The notes under the pieces: generated by a model
Databases searched by the model: none
Seen by the model: the letters and a program-made list of their open reading frames with translations, nothing else
Told to the model about the DNA's origin: nothing
In this document: positions 18,952 to 27,645 of the stretch, piece after piece
Layout: each line of letters opens with the position of its first letter
Numbering within the stretch: position 1 is the stretch's first letter
Position numbers and translations under genes: made by a program
Assembly (NCBI RefSeq): GCF_012848475.1
Contig: NZ_CP051666.1
Span: forward strand, 67,001-131,000
Direction of reading: 5' to 3'
DNA from: Marinobacterium sp. LSUCC0821
Lineage (GTDB): Bacteria > Pseudomonadota > Gammaproteobacteria > Pseudomonadales > Balneatricaceae
DNA length: 64,000 nt

Positions 18952-19932
18952 ATGGCTTTAACACGCTGGCCAGCGAACCGTATGCCACTTGATGCTGAAC
19001 AGCGCCAGTTAGCCTTGGATGCCGTTAAGCGTGAGTTTGCCCCTGCTATTGCAAACCTTAAGGTTGACCTTGGACTCGACGCTCTATTTGAAGAGATCTA
19101 CGTTCCATTGGCCTGTTGGATTGTTGAACGTCACACAAAAGGGACGCCACTGGTCGTGGGTATTAATGGTGCCCAAGGCGCCGGAAAGGCAACGCTTTTT
19201 AATATTATGGAAGTCATACTTGCAGAAGGGTTTGGCTTAAAAGTAGTGGGTTTCTCGATTGATGACCTCTATCTAACTCGAGCTGAGCGCGAGCAATTGG
19301 CAGCGGAGGTTCATCCACTTTTAACAACGCGTGGAGTGCCTGGGACACATGATGTAAATCTTGGGTTGCGCCTGCTGAATCAGCTTAGAAATGCAGGGCC
19401 AGATGAGCAGATTCGTATTCCTATTTTTGATAAATCTACGGATGAGCGGTGCCCCGTTGATATGTGGCATGAGTGGAATGGTGGGGCCGATATCATCTTT
19501 GTCGATGGCTGGTGTATAGGTGCGATACCTGAACCTACTGAGGCGCTTGATGAGCCTGTAAATGAACTTGAGCGTGAAGAGGATCAAGAGGGTGTCTGGC
19601 GTCAGTATGTTAACAAACGCCTGGCCGGCGACTATCAAACCCTGTTTGATGAGCTTGACCTGCTAGTGATGCTTAAAGTTCCGTCTATGCAGTCGGTCTA
19701 TGATTGGCGAGCAGCGCAGGAGCAGAAGTTACAAGAGCGAGCTGCTGTTCTGTATGATGATCGACCGCCTAGTGATCCTCTGCGTATCATGGATGAAACG
19801 CAAATATTCCGATTCATTGCCCACTATGAGCGTTTAACTCGATGGATGCTGGAATCGCTTCCTAAGCGAGCAGATGTGACGTTTGAGTTAAATGAAAACC
19901 ATAAAATCGCCGAGATTCGCTTCAAAGCGTAA
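18952..19932 (+). CDS. P-loop kinase, D-glycerate 3-kinase-like
   Basis: A 326-residue protein resembling plant GLYK and yeast YGR205w kinases. The P-loop is GAQGAGKAT (73-81), followed by FSIDDLYLT (101-109), RGVPGTHDVNL and VDGWCIG. Residue 80 after the P-loop Lys is Ala, where a Mg-coordinating Ser or Thr is usual. D-glycerate + ATP to 3-phosphoglycerate is the best family guess, which could drain glycerate from sugar-acid breakdown. It directly follows the hydrolase. Kinase activity is unproven given the P-loop change. Confidence 0.75.
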   Translation: MALTRWPANRMPLDAEQRQLALDAVKREFAPAIANLKVDLGLDALFEEIYVPLACWIVERHTKGTPLVVGINGAQGAGKATLFNIMEVILAEGFGLKVVGFSIDDLYLTRAEREQLAAEVHPLLTTRGVPGTHDVNLGLRLLNQLRNAGPDEQIRIPIFDKSTDERCPVDMWHEWNGGADIIFVDGWCIGAIPEPTEALDEPVNELEREEDQEGVWRQYVNKRLAGDYQTLFDELDLLVMLKVPSMQSVYDWRAAQEQKLQERAAVLYDDRPPSDPLRIMDETQIFRFIAHYERLTRWMLESLPKRADVTFELNENHKIAEIRFKA

Positions 19933-19972
19933 ACATTAAAGTTGTCTAAGTTTGGCAATTAAGATTGGATAG

Positions 19973-20671
19973 TTAGATAGGCAAGAAAGGCGCTGTCGCT
20001 ACCCCTTGTACGATCCTATTGATGGTTCTGTCCGTCGATGTCGCAATGATTTCAGCTAAATGGTCCTGGTTAGCAATCATCTTGCCAAACAGTCGTTCGT
20101 AACTGAGATTGATTATCCCCTCGTTCATGCTGTCACTTAAGATAAACAGCTCGCCTTTTGAGTCCTTAAGGTTGTGTAACTGCCAAGAAATTTTCTCGAG
20201 GTTGCGTGCACTATTGTAGAGGCGTTGCTGATCAATCTCATCCAACATAAAAAACTCGTCTCGATAGTTGTACGACGCGTGGACCATCCCCGTAACAGCA
20301 ACCATAAATGCAAACACTCGATCACCTTTATAGTTCTCATCGAAAGCTAAAGGGAGTGCTTTTAAACCATATAGGTTATTGAGCTCTTTATGTTGTATGG
20401 GTCTTGGTTCTCCGAGCAGTTGCTTGAGGCGTTTCTCTATCGTAGTGCCAGGTGCGGCTTTAGCTAACTCACGGGGATTGCGCTTATAGAGTTTGATGGT
20501 GAGTTCACGGGAGTATTCATTGATCGTTTTAATGTGCCCATCGACGATCATATCGACTTGAGATTTGGCGAGGTTCTGAATGCGAAGCTCTTTACCCTGC
20601 ATAGGTACACAGCCTTGTAGCAAGGAAATAGCAAAACCAATAAGAATTAATCGTTTTATTGATGTAAACAC
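19973..20671 (-). CDS. Hypothetical lipoprotein
   Basis: 232 residues with a lipobox LLQGC (17-21), so Cys21 should be lipidated after signal peptidase II. The mature part is helical and charged with no domain I recognise. The start codon appears to be GTG. It is convergent with the kinase-like gene and divergent from pdxH; no operon partner. Confidence 0.7.
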   Translation of the reverse strand: MFTSIKRLILIGFAISLLQGCVPMQGKELRIQNLAKSQVDMIVDGHIKTINEYSRELTIKLYKRNPRELAKAAPGTTIEKRLKQLLGEPRPIQHKELNNLYGLKALPLAFDENYKGDRVFAFMVAVTGMVHASYNYRDEFFMLDEIDQQRLYNSARNLEKISWQLHNLKDSKGELFILSDSMNEGIINLSYERLFGKMIANQDHLAEIIATSTDRTINRIVQGVATAPFLPI

Positions 20672-20745
20672 TGTGAACCAATGAGCTAAACAAGAATAAT
20701 AGGCACTAGTATATATTGCCCCCTGACGAATAACAGGATTTTAAA

Positions 20746-21381
20746 ATGTCGTTGGAAAAGTTGAGTGATGTTAGGCGTGAATACCGTCTAGCGGGTCTTC
20801 ATGAAGAGAATCTGTTGCATAATCCATTTAAGCAGTTCGAGGCTTGGATGGAGGATGCATTAACTGTCGATGCGAAAGATGCGACCTCCATGACGTTGGC
20901 AACTGCCTCGACTGAGGGGATCCCATCAGCTCGCATTGTTTTGCTCAAAGGGTTTGATGAGAAAGGGTTTACCTGGTTCACCAACTATGGAAGCGAAAAG
21001 GGCGAGCAGCTTCAAGCTAACCCAAATGCAGAGTTACTCTTCTATTGGTCGGCTCTAGAGCGACAGGTACGTATTCAGGGCAGGGTAGAAAAGGTGTCAC
21101 GTGATGAGAGTGAGAGCTACTTTCACTCCCGCCCTGAAGGTAGTCAAAAAAGTGCAGCTGTCTCTTCGCAGACTCAGCCTGTAGAATCGCGAGCAGTTTT
21201 AGAAGAGCGTCTGGCCGCGTTACCTGAATCTCAACAGATTCCCTGTCCCGATAATTGGGGAGGATTCAAGATGGTGCCGACGCGATTCGAATTTTGGCAG
21301 GGAAGAGAGAGTCGTCTACATGACCGCTTCCGATTTGAAATTAAAGATGGTGAGTGGCAGATCAGTCGCCTTCAGCCCTAG
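20746..21381 (+). CDS. pdxH: Pyridoxamine 5'-phosphate oxidase PdxH
   Basis: A 211-residue FMN enzyme that oxidizes pyridoxamine- and pyridoxine-5'-phosphate to pyridoxal 5'-phosphate. Family features: N-terminal RREYRLAGL, SARIVLLKGFDEKGFTWFTNY (FMN-binding core), ERQVRIQGRVEK and the C-terminal PTRFEFWQGRESRLHDR followed by the Arg-Leu-Gln-Pro end. Length matches E. coli (218). The FKBP-like gene begins 10 bases downstream on the same strand. Confidence 0.96.
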   Translation: MSLEKLSDVRREYRLAGLHEENLLHNPFKQFEAWMEDALTVDAKDATSMTLATASTEGIPSARIVLLKGFDEKGFTWFTNYGSEKGEQLQANPNAELLFYWSALERQVRIQGRVEKVSRDESESYFHSRPEGSQKSAAVSSQTQPVESRAVLEERLAALPESQQIPCPDNWGGFKMVPTRFEFWQGRESRLHDRFRFEIKDGEWQISRLQP

Positions 21382-21391
21382 GGATTTACGT

Positions 21392-21859
21392 ATGAAAATT
21401 GAAGAGAATGCTTTTGTAACCTTCCACTATGCGATTGTAATGGATGATAGCGAAGTGAAAGATGGGTCTCGAGATGATGATCCGCTCACCTACATTCATG
21501 GTCACGGTATGCTTGTTCCGGGGCTTGAGAGTGCTCTCCTAGGCCGCGAAGCGGGTGACAAGTTTCAAGTTCTTGTTGAGGCGGGCTCTGGCTACGGTGA
21601 GCGTGATGAAGCGTTATTTGAAGTGCTACCGCGCGAAGCCTTTGCAGATATGCCTGGCTTGCATAAAGGCATGCTAGTCCAGCTTCAGGATGAGCAGGGT
21701 ACGCCACGTTTAGGTCGGGTTGTTGATCTTGATATTCGTGAGGTTAAAGTTGACCTGAACCATCCGTTTGCTGGTCAGGATCTTAATTTTGATGTTGAGA
21801 TCATTGATGTTCGAGCGGCTACTGCTGAAGAGCTCGAGGAGATTAGTCTGGCTGATTAA
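21392..21859 (+). CDS. FKBP-type peptidyl-prolyl isomerase, SlyD-like
   Basis: 155 residues from ATG 21392 (MKIEENAFVTFHYAI); a longer open frame upstream runs into pdxH and is not family-like. FKBP core motifs include the N-terminal HYAIVMDD and GHGMLVPGLESALLG, and an inserted IF-like flap follows (GSGYGERDEALFEVLPREAF). The His/Cys-rich metal-binding tail of E. coli SlyD is absent: the protein ends at LEEISLAD. Likely a cytoplasmic folding catalyst and chaperone. Confidence 0.9.
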   Translation: MKIEENAFVTFHYAIVMDDSEVKDGSRDDDPLTYIHGHGMLVPGLESALLGREAGDKFQVLVEAGSGYGERDEALFEVLPREAFADMPGLHKGMLVQLQDEQGTPRLGRVVDLDIREVKVDLNHPFAGQDLNFDVEIIDVRAATAEELEEISLAD

Positions 21860-21890
21860 GCTGCCAGCTAAAAGATAGTTTTTTAAATCC

Positions 21891-21954
21891 AAGAGTCGCG
21901 CTCTGCGACTCTTATGAGCTGTTGCTTAAGGAGAGTACTTAACTCTTAAGCAAC
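21891..21954. repeat. Two adjacent inverted repeats between convergent genes
   Basis: First dyad: AAGAGTCGC (21891-21899) pairs with GCGACTCTT (21905-21913) over a 5-base loop. Second: GTTGCTTAAG (21921-21930) pairs with CTTAAGCAAC (21945-21954) over 14 bases; this one includes the stop codon of the minus-strand gene. Neither has a strong T-tract. They may fold to stop transcription or protect the ends of both transcripts. Confidence 0.55.
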
Positions 21955-22206
21955 TCGCTCCTGCCAGTCTAAATCACCCACTTTTACATTTAACCATTCA
22001 AAGCCAATGCGCTTAGCAACAGCTGCTGCGCCATCTAGGCTTTTGAACTCACGTTCGCCTTTCGAACGCTGTAAGTTCAGCGTCACGATCTCAGTATCCC
22101 GTGTAATAAATTTAAGTGCCCAACCCCGTGTCATTGATACTGGGATGGCCTGGCATGTCTCAAAAACGCCTGCGTTAAACAGTAGTCGAATCTCTTTCTC
22201 TTGCAT
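21946..22206 (-). CDS. Small conserved hypothetical protein
   Basis: An 86-residue soluble protein that I cannot assign to a family. It has an Arg/Lys-rich centre (LQRSKGEREFKSLDGAAAVAKRIG), reminiscent of plasmid-partition-type small proteins but not enough to call. ATG at 22206 follows an AT-rich gap. Composition is like the surrounding genes, which supports real coding. Confidence 0.6.
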   Translation of the reverse strand: MQEKEIRLLFNAGVFETCQAIPVSMTRGWALKFITRDTEIVTLNLQRSKGEREFKSLDGAAAVAKRIGFEWLNVKVGDLDWQERVA

Positions 22207-22603
22207 ACGAAATCCACTTAAGAAATATCGTTATTAACTATCAACTTATTATAGTTATTTTTTGAATTATTTAAAGCTATTTTTGAGTATTCATATTTTA
22301 ATAACTATATGTTTTTATTAGTTTTTTACAATTCATTATAAATAAATAAATTTTATCAATAGCTTTTTGATGAAAAATCAAAGTTTAAAATTGACGTGTC
22401 GGGCCGATTTTTAATTTGAAAGGGATGGGTTGATTTGGGATATAGAGTCGTTGAAATTAGATTTTGATAGTTCGAAATGGCAGGTTTTTTAATGCGCTAA
22501 CGACAGTTAATGATGGAGTGGTGCAAATTTGAGTTGTATCAATACTTTTCTGAAAGCGACGGGGTAAAGTTCTGAAAAAGTAATCCACTAGGAGATTAAA
22601 ACG
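22207..22603. other. AT-rich intergenic region
   Basis: About 400 bases, strikingly AT-rich in its first two thirds (22220-22400) compared with its neighbours. I find no ORF above 15 codons, no tRNA and no clear terminator. It presumably contains promoters for the minus-strand 86-residue gene and for the small plus-strand gene at 22604. A role in DNA bending or nucleoid-protein binding would fit but is speculation. Confidence 0.6.
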
Positions 22604-22735
22604 ATGTTTGGTATTGATGCTTACACATTTGAAACTGTTTGGCCGAGTCTACTAGGTGTAGCTGCGATGGCAGGTGTAATGACTTGGGCGTTCTTCAAGG
22701 TTAAAAACCTGATGAATGACGACGGTAAAAAGTAA
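22604..22735 (+). CDS. 43-residue single-pass membrane peptide
   Basis: A short ORF opens with ATG 22604 behind TAGGAG, whose GGAG ends eight bases before the ATG. The peptide has an acidic/aromatic N-terminus (MFGIDAYTFETVWPS), one hydrophobic helix (LLGVAAMAGVMTWAFF, about 16-31) and a basic, then Lys/Asp-rich tail (KVKNLMNDDGKK). Codon use is like its neighbours. By charge, the C-terminus should face the cytoplasm. No family recognised; small membrane peptides of this kind often attach to transporters or respiratory complexes. No partner is adjacent. Confidence 0.65.
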   Translation: MFGIDAYTFETVWPSLLGVAAMAGVMTWAFFKVKNLMNDDGKK

Positions 22736-22767
22736 TTCAGGTCTAACCTTTACTTACATATCTGAGT

Positions 22768-22801
22768 AGGTAATCTGTCATGCACTTATGACAGATTACT
22801 T
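22768..22801 (+). promoter_or_regulatory. Strong hairpin containing the yigZ start codon
   Basis: GTAATCTGTCAT (22770-22781) pairs perfectly with ATGACAGATTAC (22788-22799) over a 6-base loop. One G-T and one A-T pair extend the stem to 14 bp. The ATG of the right arm is the yigZ start. The tail lacks a U-run, so a terminator is unlikely; translation control is the simpler reading. Confidence 0.6.
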
Positions 22802-23396
22802 TGCCCCTCTAAATCAGTTTCAGCTCGAAACTGAGATCAAGCGAAGCCGATTTATCGCGACGCTCATACCTCTTTCTCAGGTCGCTTCTCTACATGAGTT
22901 GCAGGCCCAATTGCGTCTTCTCCATCCCAAAGCGAACCACCACTGTTTAGCCTATGTTCTGGGTTCTCCTCAGATGCCTAGTGCTGCTGGTTCGAGTGAT
23001 GATGGGGAGCCAAGTGGCACTGCTGGCAGACCGATGCTTAATATCCTTCAGAAGCGCTCTATCGGCGATGTTGGTGTTGTTGTGACTCGCTATTTTGGTG
23101 GCATAAAATTGGGGGCAGGTGGGCTTATTAGGGCGTATGGCGCTTCAGTATCGGCTGCGCTTGATGAGATGGAGTTGGTTGTTAAAAGTAAACAGCACCT
23201 CTTTTCTCTTCGTTACCCCTATGAGCTTGAGACTGAGATGCAAAAGCTGATGATCGGTTTTGAGTGCACAATGGTTGATGAGAAATTTAGTGAAGTTGTC
23301 GAACGGAACTTAACTGTCTCTGATTCTTCGTGGGCAAAATTGCAGTTAGCTCTAAACGAACTTAAATATCGAGGTCTTGAGCTTACCTCTGATTAA
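22788..23396 (+). CDS. yigZ: YigZ/IMPACT family protein
   Basis: 202 residues of the UPF0029 (IMPACT) family. Signature sequences include EIKRSRFIATL, HHCLAYVLG, DDGEPSGTAGRPML and the VVTRYFGGIKLGAGGLIRAY segment, followed by the C-terminal DUF1949-type domain. The eukaryotic homologue regulates GCN2; the bacterial role is not settled. There is an in-frame stop seven codons upstream and no purine-rich RBS, and the ATG lies in a 14-bp stem, so this start is forced and probably controlled. Confidence 0.9.
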   Translation: MTDYFAPLNQFQLETEIKRSRFIATLIPLSQVASLHELQAQLRLLHPKANHHCLAYVLGSPQMPSAAGSSDDGEPSGTAGRPMLNILQKRSIGDVGVVVTRYFGGIKLGAGGLIRAYGASVSAALDEMELVVKSKQHLFSLRYPYELETEMQKLMIGFECTMVDEKFSEVVERNLTVSDSSWAKLQLALNELKYRGLELTSD

Positions 23397-23417
23397 AAAG
23401 CTGATCGACATGAGGCC

Positions 23418-23447
23418 AAAAAAAAGCGGAGTGTTTAGCTCCGCTTT
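23418..23447 (-). terminator. Rho-independent terminator of valS
   Basis: AAAGCGGAG (23423-23431) and CTCCGCTTT (23439-23447) form a 9-bp stem over a 7-base loop. Read on the minus strand it is followed by eight T residues. It lies 18 bases beyond the valS stop and may also slow plus-strand transcripts from yigZ. Confidence 0.88.
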
Positions 23448-23464
23448 CTGTTCGTAGAGATTTT

Positions 23465-26320
23465 TTACAGAGCTTTGATTGACTCTATCTGTTGCTCTAG
23501 CTGTGTTTTAGAACGTGCTGCATCATCTGCTTTTTCACGCTCTTTTATAACAACATCTGCCGGCGCATTTGCTACAAACTTCTCGTTCGAGAGCTTTTTC
23601 TCAACACGATCTATCTCACCCTGGAGGCGATCGATCTCTTTCTGAAGTCGTGCAATCTCTGCATCCTTGTCGATAAGATCTGCCATCGGTACAAGAACTT
23701 CCATCGCACCAACCAACTGCGTTGCCGCAAGTGGCTTCGCATCAGATGAACCAAGCACGGTGATTGATGTAATACGTGCCAACTTCATAAGGAAGGTTTT
23801 GTTTTCAGCAAGACGGCGCTTGTCATCGTCGCTGCAGTTACCAAGAAGTAGTTCAAGGTCTTGCGAAGGGGCAATCTTCATTTCGCCACGAATGTTTCGT
23901 ACGGCAGTAATTACACCTTTCAGCCACTCAATGTCGCTGTCAGCCGCTGCATCCAACTTGCTTTCATTTGCTTGTGGGAATGGCATTAGCATCAATGTGT
24001 CGCCAGTGACGCCCGCTGTCGCTTTGATTGCCTGCCAGATCTCTTCGGTGATGAAAGGCATCAGCGGGTGATTCATGCGCAGAATAGTTTCTAGAACGCG
24101 AACTAGAGTGCGACGGGTGCCGCGTTTTGCAGCATCTGAAGCCTGTTCATCCCATAGTACTGGCTTAGAAAGCTCTAAATACCAGTCACAGTATTGGTTC
24201 CAAACGAAGTCATAGAGTGTCTGCGCTGCTAGGTCGAAGCGGAACTCATCAAGTTGTTTGGTAACTGTTGCCTCAGTGCGCTGTAGTTGGCTAATAATCC
24301 AACGGTCGGCAAGTGAAAGTTCAACATCGTTGCCGTTCTGGCCACAATCTTCATCTTCAGTATTCATAATCACGTAACGAGCCGCATTCCATAGCTTGTT
24401 ACAGAAGTTACGGTAACCCTCTAGGCGCTTCATATCCCAGTTGATATCGCGGCCTGTTGACGCAAGTGCAGCAAGTGTAAATCGAAGGGCATCTGTTCCG
24501 TGCGGAGTTATACCCTCAGGGAACTGCTTCTCGGTTCGCTTGCCGATCTTTTCAGCCAGCTGTGGCTGCATCATGTTGCCGGTACGTTTTTCAAGCAGCT
24601 CTTCGAGAGAGATGCCGTCGATCATATCGAGTGGGTCTAGCACGTTACCTTTCGATTTCGACATCTTGTCGCCGTTTTCATCACGGATAAGACCCGTGAC
24701 ATAAACATTCTTGAAAGGTACCTGTGGTTTGCCGTTCTCATCCTTCATGAAGTGCATGGTCATCATAATCATACGGGCAACCCAGAAGAAGATGATGTCG
24801 AAACCCGTTACTAGGGTGTCGGTCGGGTGGAAGGTCTTCAGTCGTTCTGTGTTCTCTGGCCAGCCAAGTGTGCCAAAGGTCCATAGAGCAGAACTGAACC
24901 AGGTATCCAATACATCGTTGTCTTGGTGAAGTTCAAGATCTGCAGCTAGGTTGTACTTTTCACGGGCTGCTTCAGCTGAAGCTGCAACGTAAACATTACC
25001 CTGTGCATCGTAGAACGCAGGGATGCGGTGTCCCCACCAAAGTTGGCGAGAAATACACCAGTCCTGAATATCTCGCATCCAAGCGAAATACATGTTTTCG
25101 TACTGCTTAGGTACAAACTTGATGTCACCATCTTCAACTGCTTTGATCGCAGGTTTAGCGAGCGTTTTAGCATCACAGAACCACTGGTCAGTTAGCATTG
25201 GTTCAATAACAACGCCACCACGGTCACCGTATGGGATAGTCATCGCGTTCTCTTCGATCTTCACTAGAAGGTCGAGCTCTTCAATGGCTGATACGATTTG
25301 ACGACGTGCTTCGAATCGCTCTAGTCCGCGGAACTGCGCAGGGATGGTTGGGTCAATGTCGTTGTTTACACTGCCATCTGTATTGAATACCTGAGCCTCA
25401 TCACGAATATCTGCGTTAAGCGTCAATACATTGATCATTGGAAGCTTGTTGCGCTTTCCAACTTCATTATCGTTAAAGTCGTGCGCAGGTGTGATTTTTA
25501 CACAGCCAGTCCCTTTTTCCATGCTGGCATGTTCATCAGCAATGATAGGGATACGACGGCCAACCAGAGGAAGAATAATCTCCTTGCCTACTAGATTGTC
25601 GTAGCGTTCATCTTCAGGGTTAACCGCCACGCCTGTATCACCAAGAAGGGTTTCTGGACGAGTAGTACCCACCACGATGTAATCTTTACCATCTTTGGTT
25701 TTTACACCGTCAGCGAGTGGGTAGCGGATGTACCACATTTTACCTGTCACTTCGCGGTTCTCTACCTCAAGGTCTGAGATAGCAGTGTGAAGTTTAGGGT
25801 CCCAGTTTACTAAGCGCTTACCGCGGTAGATTAGGCCGTCATCAAAGAGGCGGATAAAGACCTCTTGTACTGCATGATAGAAGCCAGAGTCCATAGTGAA
25901 ACGCTCTGTTGGCCAATCCACAGAGTTACCTAGGCGACGCATTTGGCGAGTAATTGTTCCACCAGACTCACCTTTCCACTCCCACACTTTCTCGATGAAA
26001 GCGTCACGACCTAAATCGTAGCGGCTCTCGCCTGTTTCTGCAGCGAGTTTGCGCTCAACAACCATCTGAGTTGCGATGCCGGCATGGTCGGTACCAACCT
26101 GCCAAAGTGTATTGCGACCCTGCATGCGGCGGTAACGGATAAGGGTATCCATAAGCGTATGCTGAAATGCATGGCCCATGTGGAGGCTGCCAGTGACATT
26201 TGGTGGCGGGATCATTATTGAGTAGGCATCACCTTCACCTGAAGGGGCGAAGTAACCTTTCTCTTCCCAGTCCTGATACCACTTCTGCTCTATTGCTTGC
26301 GGTTGATACGTCTTATCCAT
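23465..26320 (-). CDS. valS: Valyl-tRNA synthetase
   Basis: 951 residues from ATG 26320; the longer frame adds a non-family leader. It is a class Ia synthetase with [10 protein letters not shown] (HIGH motif, 41-50), the editing (CP1) domain containing [12 protein letters not shown], and [10 protein letters not shown] (KMSKS near 552). The anticodon-binding domain and the C-terminal coiled coil ([20 protein letters not shown]) are intact. It charges tRNA-Val and hydrolyses Thr-tRNA-Val. In E. coli it follows holC directly; here four ABC exporter genes lie between. Confidence 0.97.
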   Translation of the reverse strand: MDKTYQPQAIEQKWYQDWEEKGYFAPSGEGDAYSIMIPPPNVTGSLHMGHAFQHTLMDTLIRYRRMQGRNTLWQVGTDHAGIATQMVVERKLAAETGESRYDLGRDAFIEKVWEWKGESGGTITRQMRRLGNSVDWPTERFTMDSGFYHAVQEVFIRLFDDGLIYRGKRLVNWDPKLHTAISDLEVENREVTGKMWYIRYPLADGVKTKDGKDYIVVGTTRPETLLGDTGVAVNPEDERYDNLVGKEIILPLVGRRIPIIADEHASMEKGTGCVKITPAHDFNDNEVGKRNKLPMINVLTLNADIRDEAQVFNTDGSVNNDIDPTIPAQFRGLERFEARRQIVSAIEELDLLVKIEENAMTIPYGDRGGVVIEPMLTDQWFCDAKTLAKPAIKAVEDGDIKFVPKQYENMYFAWMRDIQDWCISRQLWWGHRIPAFYDAQGNVYVAASAEAAREKYNLAADLELHQDNDVLDTWFSSALWTFGTLGWPENTERLKTFHPTDTLVTGFDIIFFWVARMIMMTMHFMKDENGKPQVPFKNVYVTGLIRDENGDKMSKSKGNVLDPLDMIDGISLEELLEKRTGNMMQPQLAEKIGKRTEKQFPEGITPHGTDALRFTLAALASTGRDINWDMKRLEGYRNFCNKLWNAARYVIMNTEDEDCGQNGNDVELSLADRWIISQLQRTEATVTKQLDEFRFDLAAQTLYDFVWNQYCDWYLELSKPVLWDEQASDAAKRGTRRTLVRVLETILRMNHPLMPFITEEIWQAIKATAGVTGDTLMLMPFPQANESKLDAAADSDIEWLKGVITAVRNIRGEMKIAPSQDLELLLGNCSDDDKRRLAENKTFLMKLARITSITVLGSSDAKPLAATQLVGAMEVLVPMADLIDKDAEIARLQKEIDRLQGEIDRVEKKLSNEKFVANAPADVVIKEREKADDAARSKTQLEQQIESIKAL

Positions 26321-26401
26321 GGGTCGCTGTGTTCTCTTAAAACTTGGCCATAGTTGCCCACAACACTCGACTGTGGACAACAACAAAAACTAAAGCGGCA
26401 A

Positions 26402-26407
26402 AGTATA
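26402..26407 (-). promoter_or_regulatory. Candidate -10 element for valS
   Basis: TATACT on the minus strand, 82 bases before the valS ATG and followed by TTGCCGC. The -35 position (TGTATA at 17 bases) is weak. A GCGGCGCCGC palindrome lies in the spacer. It would make valS independent of the ABC exporter genes upstream. Confidence 0.35.
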
Positions 26408-26448
26408 CCTGTTGCGGCGCCGCTTATACAGAGTGGAGGGGGCGTTAG

Positions 26449-27645
26449 TTATTCGTTTTGAAGGGCATCAATTGGATCGATTTTAATCGCTTGGAGTGCC
26501 GGCAAAAGACCACTCAATGCACCTGTAATAGCTGCCATGCCTAGAGCTAGCAGTAGATAGTTAAATTGCAGCGCTACTGGGAGGCTTGGTAGCACGATAT
26601 TCAGAAGCGTAACTGTTGCTAGAGTTGCGAAAACTCCCAGTAGGCCTCCAAACAGTGAGAAGATCGTCGCCTCGGTCAAAAATAGTGAGAGGATGGTTTT
26701 TTTATCGGCTCCTAGAGCTCTCATGAGTCCGATCTCAGCTTTGCGCTCCTGAATGTTGGTAGACATGACCGTTAAAATACCAATTGAGCCCACCAGTAGT
26801 GAAATGCCCGCCAGCCCGGCAATTGCGAATTTAAGTACCGACAATATTCGATCTAAGGTGTCGAGCATTTGATCTTGGCTCATGAGGGTAAAGTCCTCTC
26901 CCTTATGGCGCCGTATCAAGGTCTCTTTTATCGGTTTGCTGATCTGTTCTGAGGTGTAGTTGGCAGCGAAGGTGATATCAATCTCCATAACCCCATCGCG
27001 ATTGAACAAATTGAGTGCTCTCTCAGTATCGATGTAGACGATGTCATCAAGGTCAAATCCTAGCATCTGTCCTTTACTTTCAAGTACACCAACAACCCGA
27101 TAACGCTCACCGCCAGCTCGAATAAACTCCCCAAGAGGATTGTTCTCTCTAAACAACTCCAGGGCAACCTTGCTGCCTAATACAGCCATTGGTTTCGGGA
27201 ATGAGCCGTTTGAGTTGGGAAGAAAGGCGCCTTTTTCTACATTGAAATTCCACGCTTGTGGCATAACTGAACTTACACCAAGGATATCAGTGTGTCTGGT
27301 GCGGTGATCAAACTCTATCGCACCGCTGCCTTGAATGATCGGGACTACATGCACAACACCTGGGACTCTTTGAAGTGCCAATGAGTCATCAATAGTGAGT
27401 GGTTGAGTGTTGGCGAGTATCCCGCCTAAACCGCCTACTTGGCTCTTGCCGGGTGTGACAGCAACAATGCGCGTACCAAATTGAGAGAATGTATTCAAAA
27501 TGTAACTTTGCACACCGCTACCTAAGCTAGTGAGTAGCGTAACTGCAAAAATCCCAACAGCGATCCCCAATGTTGTTAAGAGTGTCCGTTTTGGTTTGTC
27601 GCTGATGGTTCTTACAGCGAGCTGGATGAGGTCGCTAATCCGCAT
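26449..27645 (-). CDS. ABC exporter permease, MacB/FtsX family (second)
   Basis: 398 residues from ATG 27645 (MRISDLIQLAVRTI); the longer frame starts inside the upstream permease. It has an N-terminal TM helix, a MacB-type periplasmic core domain (about 45-230) and three C-terminal TM helices with the FtsX-type segment NIQERKAEIGLMRALGA. It overlaps the first permease by 11 bases. Two different permeases suggest a heterodimer, in contrast to E. coli MacB, where ATPase and permease are one chain. Confidence 0.9.
   Translation of the reverse strand: MRISDLIQLAVRTISDKPKRTLLTTLGIAVGIFAVTLLTSLGSGVQSYILNTFSQFGTRIVAVTPGKSQVGGLGGILANTQPLTIDDSLALQRVPGVVHVVPIIQGSGAIEFDHRTRHTDILGVSSVMPQAWNFNVEKGAFLPNSNGSFPKPMAVLGSKVALELFRENNPLGEFIRAGGERYRVVGVLESKGQMLGFDLDDIVYIDTERALNLFNRDGVMEIDITFAANYTSEQISKPIKETLIRRHKGEDFTLMSQDQMLDTLDRILSVLKFAIAGLAGISLLVGSIGILTVMSTNIQERKAEIGLMRALGADKKTILSLFLTEATIFSLFGGLLGVFATLATVTLLNIVLPSLPVALQFNYLLLALGMAAITGALSGLLPALQAIKIDPIDALQNE

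Noticed and set aside
26414-26423. GCGGCGCCGC palindrome upstream of valS as a terminator or operator
   Set aside because: Short, loop-less, without a T-run; it lies in the spacer of a candidate promoter and may be chance.
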